From NCBI GenBank assembly GCA_964020155.1, contig OZ026562.1, forward strand, positions 3,870,001-3,915,000: a stretch of 45,000 bases of DNA, given 5' to 3'. This stretch comes from Chondrilla cf. caribensis (taxonomy: Eukaryota; Porifera; Demospongiae; Chondrillida; Chondrillidae). The notes beneath the pieces were generated by a model. The model ran no database searches. It was given only the letters and a program-made list of their open reading frames with translations, and was not told where the DNA came from. This document shows positions 37,000-45,000 of the stretch, piece after piece (position 1 is the first letter of the stretch; every line of letters starts with the position of its first letter). Made by a program: the position numbers and the translations under genes.

Positions 37000-37600
37000 A
37001 ATATTATTAATTCATTGAATATATGTAATAATGATAATAATAATAATAATAATAATGGCTATTTACAATACATAATACATTATAATACTCTAATAAAGCA
37101 TACATATTAAATAAATCAACTTTGTCTATCAATAATAGCTTCAATTAAAAATCCTCTTGTAAATTAAATTAAAATAACAAAAGAGTTCATAGGTAGACTG
37201 GTTTTCTTTGGTAGTATCAAACATGTGAAGAGGAGACAATTTAAAGAGTGTAGCCCTCTCTACTGGGGGAACGGGGCAAACCAGGAGGAAGTAAATCTCA
37301 TTGCTCCACAGAAGGAGTCTGGATCTCGCCTCTTTGCTGAAAAATCTGCCAGGATATACAAAGTTATACAGAGTTATGCAAAGTTATCCCATGCTATCAA
37401 AATAAATATACAGTACATTATATTCCCTTCTGGTGATGGTCTAGGTGGCCAGACTATGCCAGCTGGACCATCCCCAAGTGCCTACAGTGCAGGGAGATGG
37501 TCCAACGAACATACTAGCACATGCACACCACCGAAATGTAAGTTGAAGAAGAGCGGGAAGTACTACTGTAATTACTGTACTGGACCATATATTCCAGCTA
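37000..37600. other. Intergenic stretch with an unsupported open frame
   Basis: Holds an (AAT)n run near 37028-37060. A 140-codon plus-strand frame (37225-37647) has a CxxC-like 'KYYCNYCTGPY' but no recognisable domain, and it overlaps the presumed last exon of RICTOR on the other strand. I do not call it a gene. Confidence 0.4.
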
Positions 37601-37625
37601 ATGAAGCCAACTGTTCACTAGCTGT

Positions 37626-44860
<7,235 letters not shown>

Positions 44861-44885
44861 CTGAACAAGAGAACACACATGATTT

Positions 44886-44893
44886 GTGTGTGT

Positions 44894-44963
<70 letters not shown>
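44886..44963. repeat. (TG)n microsatellite upstream of a RICTOR acceptor
   Basis: CA on the gene strand, about 25 nt upstream of the acceptor of exon 44860-44761, which itself has a normal TTCTCTTGTTCAG tract. Confidence 0.95.
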
Positions 44964-44966
<3 letters not shown>

Positions 44967-45000
44967 TATGTGTGTATATGTGTTATAGTACAGCTTACTA

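Overview
This is a window of an animal nuclear genome, AT-rich, with intron-dense genes and very many (CA/TG)n microsatellites. It encodes an axonemal dynein intermediate chain, a 7TM receptor, RICTOR, PMP70, a complex I LYR subunit, ASF1 and a TRAPP subunit. Short introns, compact intergenic gaps and a large repeat load fit an early-branching invertebrate; a demosponge is my best guess, not a demonstrated identity. All gene models were built by hand from exon reading frames, GT/AG sites and phase continuity, with homology judged from remembered family sequences.

Layout. 1-2.66 kb: 5' part of ABCD3/PMP70 (minus, runs off the left edge). 2.82-3.77 kb: NDUFB9 (minus). 3.91-5.43 kb: ASF1 (plus), head to head with NDUFB9 across about 140 bp. 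6.67-21.54 kb: complete 21-exon DNAI3/WDR63 (minus). Its roughly 4.8-kb intron 10 holds a complete same-strand 4-exon gene (12.49-16.21 kb) for an unrecognised 1026-residue basic, coiled-coil protein. 22.56-25.09 kb: TRAPPC5 (plus), divergent from DNAI3. 25.4-34.6 kb: a gene desert of satellites and retroelement debris. It has a ~178-bp satellite interrupted by a ~366-bp hairpin satellite, LTR-like remnants, an inverted block of the first satellite, and a reverse-transcriptase tail. 35.0-36.0 kb: an intronless 7TM receptor (minus). 36.8-37.0 kb: a near-identical copy of TRAPPC5 exon 3. 37.6-45 kb: 3' half of RICTOR (minus, runs off the right edge).

The genes are housekeeping or ciliary and do not form a single pathway. 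DNAI3 has a plausible RFX X-box just upstream of its ATG.

The most unusual signals are structural. (1) Intronic dinucleotide arrays are polarised: sense-strand (TG)n lies just downstream of 5' splice sites, while the few arrays next to 3' splice sites are sense-strand (CA)n. Some arrays form the splice site itself. (2) Several tandem duplications or minisatellites include a splice site: DNAI3 exon 6 acceptor, ASF1 exon 3 acceptor, and a RICTOR donor and acceptor. (3) One complete gene is nested, same strand, in a DNAI3 intron. (4) One satellite array sits cleanly inside another. I saw no CRISPR, operon or other prokaryotic feature.
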